10,579 nucleotides of DNA, from the NCBI GenBank assembly GCA_015680635.1, contig JAABOA010000938.1, positions 1 to 10,579 on the forward strand, in the 5' to 3' direction. Below, one piece after another: positions 9,060 to 10,579 of the stretch (within the stretch, counting starts at the first letter, position 1; the number at the start of each line of letters is the position of its first letter). The notes beneath the pieces are model-generated. The model did no database searches and was not told where the DNA came from. It saw only the letters and a program-made list of their open reading frames with translations. Position numbers and translations under genes: made by a program. Source of the stretch: Lunasporangiospora selenospora (taxonomy: Eukaryota > Mortierellomycota > Mortierellomycetes > Mortierellales > Mortierellaceae).

Positions 9060-10542
9060 TTAATACGAATCTTGATTGGTTCCAGACTGTATTCTCTCAA
9101 GAACAAAGTAGGATTGGGTCTGAACCAGTTCATACACACGACTTGCTGGCCTAGTCATATAATCCTCCTTCTCCTCTTTTTCAATCTCGATCAGTCCCAA
9201 CTTTTCCTGATCAGACTCGGAGAGTATGCCAAAGGCCAATTCAACAAACAACCCCCTCTTTCTTGGTCGATTTGTTTGGTAGTACCTTGAACCCCAACAA
9301 GGCTCATTATTCGCCTCCTCTGTTGCCTCTCTAGTCAGCCCTTGGTCATTCTTCATTTCCTCCATGGCTTTGAAGGCCTTTTCGATATTTTGTATCTGAG
9401 TAAAAACATCCAGGTCGTCGAACCCACGTAGCTCGCAGAGATGTGGTGCAAACCTCGTCAAAATTCGCGTCCAGATAGCAGGGTCGACTGATTCCCAGAC
9501 ACCCAACAAGCCAAGGCATCGAAGCTTTCCACTCCCCGAGTGCAGCAGTGGTGGGGTGGCCGGGATCTTTGATGACCCACGTAAAAGACTGTCTTCAGGT
9601 ACTTGGATCCTTGAGGGATCAATAAGAGCCTTGTCGGCGACATGCTCCGTCTGCACTGGCAGGGATCCGGCCGAGAATATGGATGATCTTAGATCCTGAA
9701 TGGGATCGAGATTCAAGGACGCCTCATGCGGAACCAGAGTCTGAAAAGAGTAGAGCTTGGTCAGAGCCTCCTCTTGGGTTTTCAAAAGACTATACCTGTT
9801 TACGGTGATGGCTTTGAGATCAAGGTTTTCGAGACTAGGAAATCGAGCGAGTTGTTCAAGATGGAACATCATTGCTGCTGGCCCCGCGATGGAAACGCAG
9901 ATAAGCGAGTCGGAAGACCAGTGCCAAGGATAGAATCTAGATGTCGGGTCCTGAACGGGTGGAGTATCACTTGGCTTGTTCATAAAAAAAAGAGAAAAAA
10001 GAAAAAAAAAGAAACCAAAAGTCGTGACCTGAAATCAATAACAGATGAGAGGAAAGTAGTGAAATAAACCAAGATAAAACAAATAGTCCCTTACGAGGAT
10101 CGTTTGGATGAGAGTGGGGCATTGCCTCATATACATGTTTGCAAAACATGGGAACCACCCTCGAATACCCACTTCCAACGTTAGATTCTGGAGACTCGCC
10201 ATGAATCGGATCGATTCAAAGTTAAATTGCACAGCAACCATGCCTGACAGGCGTAATCGTTTCAGTCTAGGGAGCCTCCAGACCGGTAGGAGCGTCAACG
10301 ACTCCAAAAAGGCTGTTTGTTGAAGAGCCTCAATAGAATCGACTTCTCTCAAAGGTGGAGGATATATCCTACCATTAGAGATCCAAAGCTTCTCGAGAAG
10401 AGGGCACTGATCAAATGAACCGATTGAGACGGTCCCCTCAAACAAAATCACAATCTTGCGCACCCTCGGAAGGTACCAATCAATACCAATGGTGGTTGCT
10501 CGAGGTATACCTTGTATCTCTGGAGAATCTCCCAGAAGGTCC
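9060..10542 (-). CDS. C-terminal half of a second F-box/LRR-like protein, paralogue of the first; 5' end missing
   Basis: Two exons are visible on the minus strand: 10542-10095 and 9974-9060, about 453 residues, stopping at 9060-9062. They align with roughly the last 440 residues of the first F-box protein. Shared blocks include QGIPRATTIG, WYLPRV, FDQCPLLEKL, RFYPW, MFHLEQLARFPSL and QIQNIE. LRR-like segments (LPRLKRLRLSGM, MASLQNLTLEV, FPSLENLDLKA) follow the same spacing. The C-terminus (SRVYELVQTQSYFV) extends about a dozen residues beyond its partner and ends NQDSY. The N-terminal part, where an F-box would be, lies outside the window, so calling this an F-box protein rests on the paralogue. 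Homology stops where the outer arm of the terminal inverted repeat begins (10543). By family it would be an SCF substrate receptor with unknown target. Confidence 0.85.
9975..10094 (-). other. Intron of the second F-box gene (phase 0)
   Basis: On the minus strand, donor GTAAGG starts at 10094 and acceptor aacAAG ends at 9975, 120 nt. Position, phase and length equal those of intron 2 in the first F-box gene. A stronger-looking acceptor (gatttcAG) ends at 10029; using it would add 54 in-frame bases coding a Phe-rich segment. Confidence 0.75.
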
Positions 10543-10579
10543 AAGGTATACCTCGAGCAACCACCATTGGTATTGATTG
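10477..10579. repeat. Perfect 37-bp inverted repeat with 29-nt spacer at the window end
   Basis: The left arm 10477-10513 is the exact reverse complement of the right arm 10543-10579, with the spacer at 10514-10542. The left arm lies inside the second F-box gene, where it codes for part of the conserved QGIPRATTIG block. The right arm runs to the last base, so the pairing may have continued. Read in the gene's frame, the right arm gives a peptide unlike the paralogue. This looks like a fold-back chimera at a contig end, though a real palindrome cannot be excluded. Confidence 0.93.

Noticed and set aside
8952-9290. A + strand open frame of 112 codons
   Set aside because: Most of it is antisense to the conserved C-terminus of the minus-strand F-box paralogue, and the remainder lacks protein features.

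Overview
This window reads as nuclear DNA of a filamentous fungus. I favour Mucoromycota of the Mortierella type, but that is inference from style (short spliceosomal introns, CTAAC/CTGAC branch-point-like motifs, CAA/CAG glutamine tracts, F-box/LRR paralogues side by side) and not from a marker gene. There is no sign of bacterial, viral, CRISPR, rRNA or tRNA sequence.

Layout. Positions 1-51 are a (CAA)17 microsatellite. From about 273 (5' end unresolved) to 3793 on the + strand lies a four-exon gene of the CSC1/OSCA/TMEM63 (DUF221, PHM7/RSN1) family of stress- or osmotically-gated cation channels. It has the channel domain, a long Ser/Pro/Gln-rich cytosolic insert with a 13-glutamine tract, and the PHM7-type C-terminal tail. 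A 509-base AT/CT-rich spacer follows. Next on the + strand (about 4303-7406) is a three-exon gene for an F-box plus leucine-rich-repeat-like protein of about 948 residues. Its F-box only appears when the reading frame is extended upstream of the internal ATG at 4560 and joined to a small first exon.

The interval 7407-9059 has no convincing intact gene. It holds a GA microsatellite and, on the minus strand at 8380-8714, a coding-looking stretch split by one frameshift. From 9060 to 10542 on the minus strand is the C-terminal half of a second F-box/LRR-like gene, a diverged paralogue of the first, arranged tail to tail with it. The two share an intron of the same position, phase and apparent length (120 nt), and conserved blocks differ mostly at synonymous positions.

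The last 103 bases form a perfect 37-bp inverted repeat with a 29-nt spacer, and its outer arm replaces the coding sequence expected there. Together with the microsatellite at the other end, this suggests the window is a whole small contig, ending in an assembly or amplification fold-back rather than in natural sequence.

Working together: there is no evidence that the channel gene and the F-box genes act in one pathway. The F-box proteins would be substrate receptors of SCF ubiquitin ligases, and their tail-to-tail pairing points to local duplication in an expanding family. I did not find a new multi-gene system here. The most useful items are the corrected gene models, the hidden F-box, the frameshifted minus-strand ORF and the suspicious terminal palindrome.
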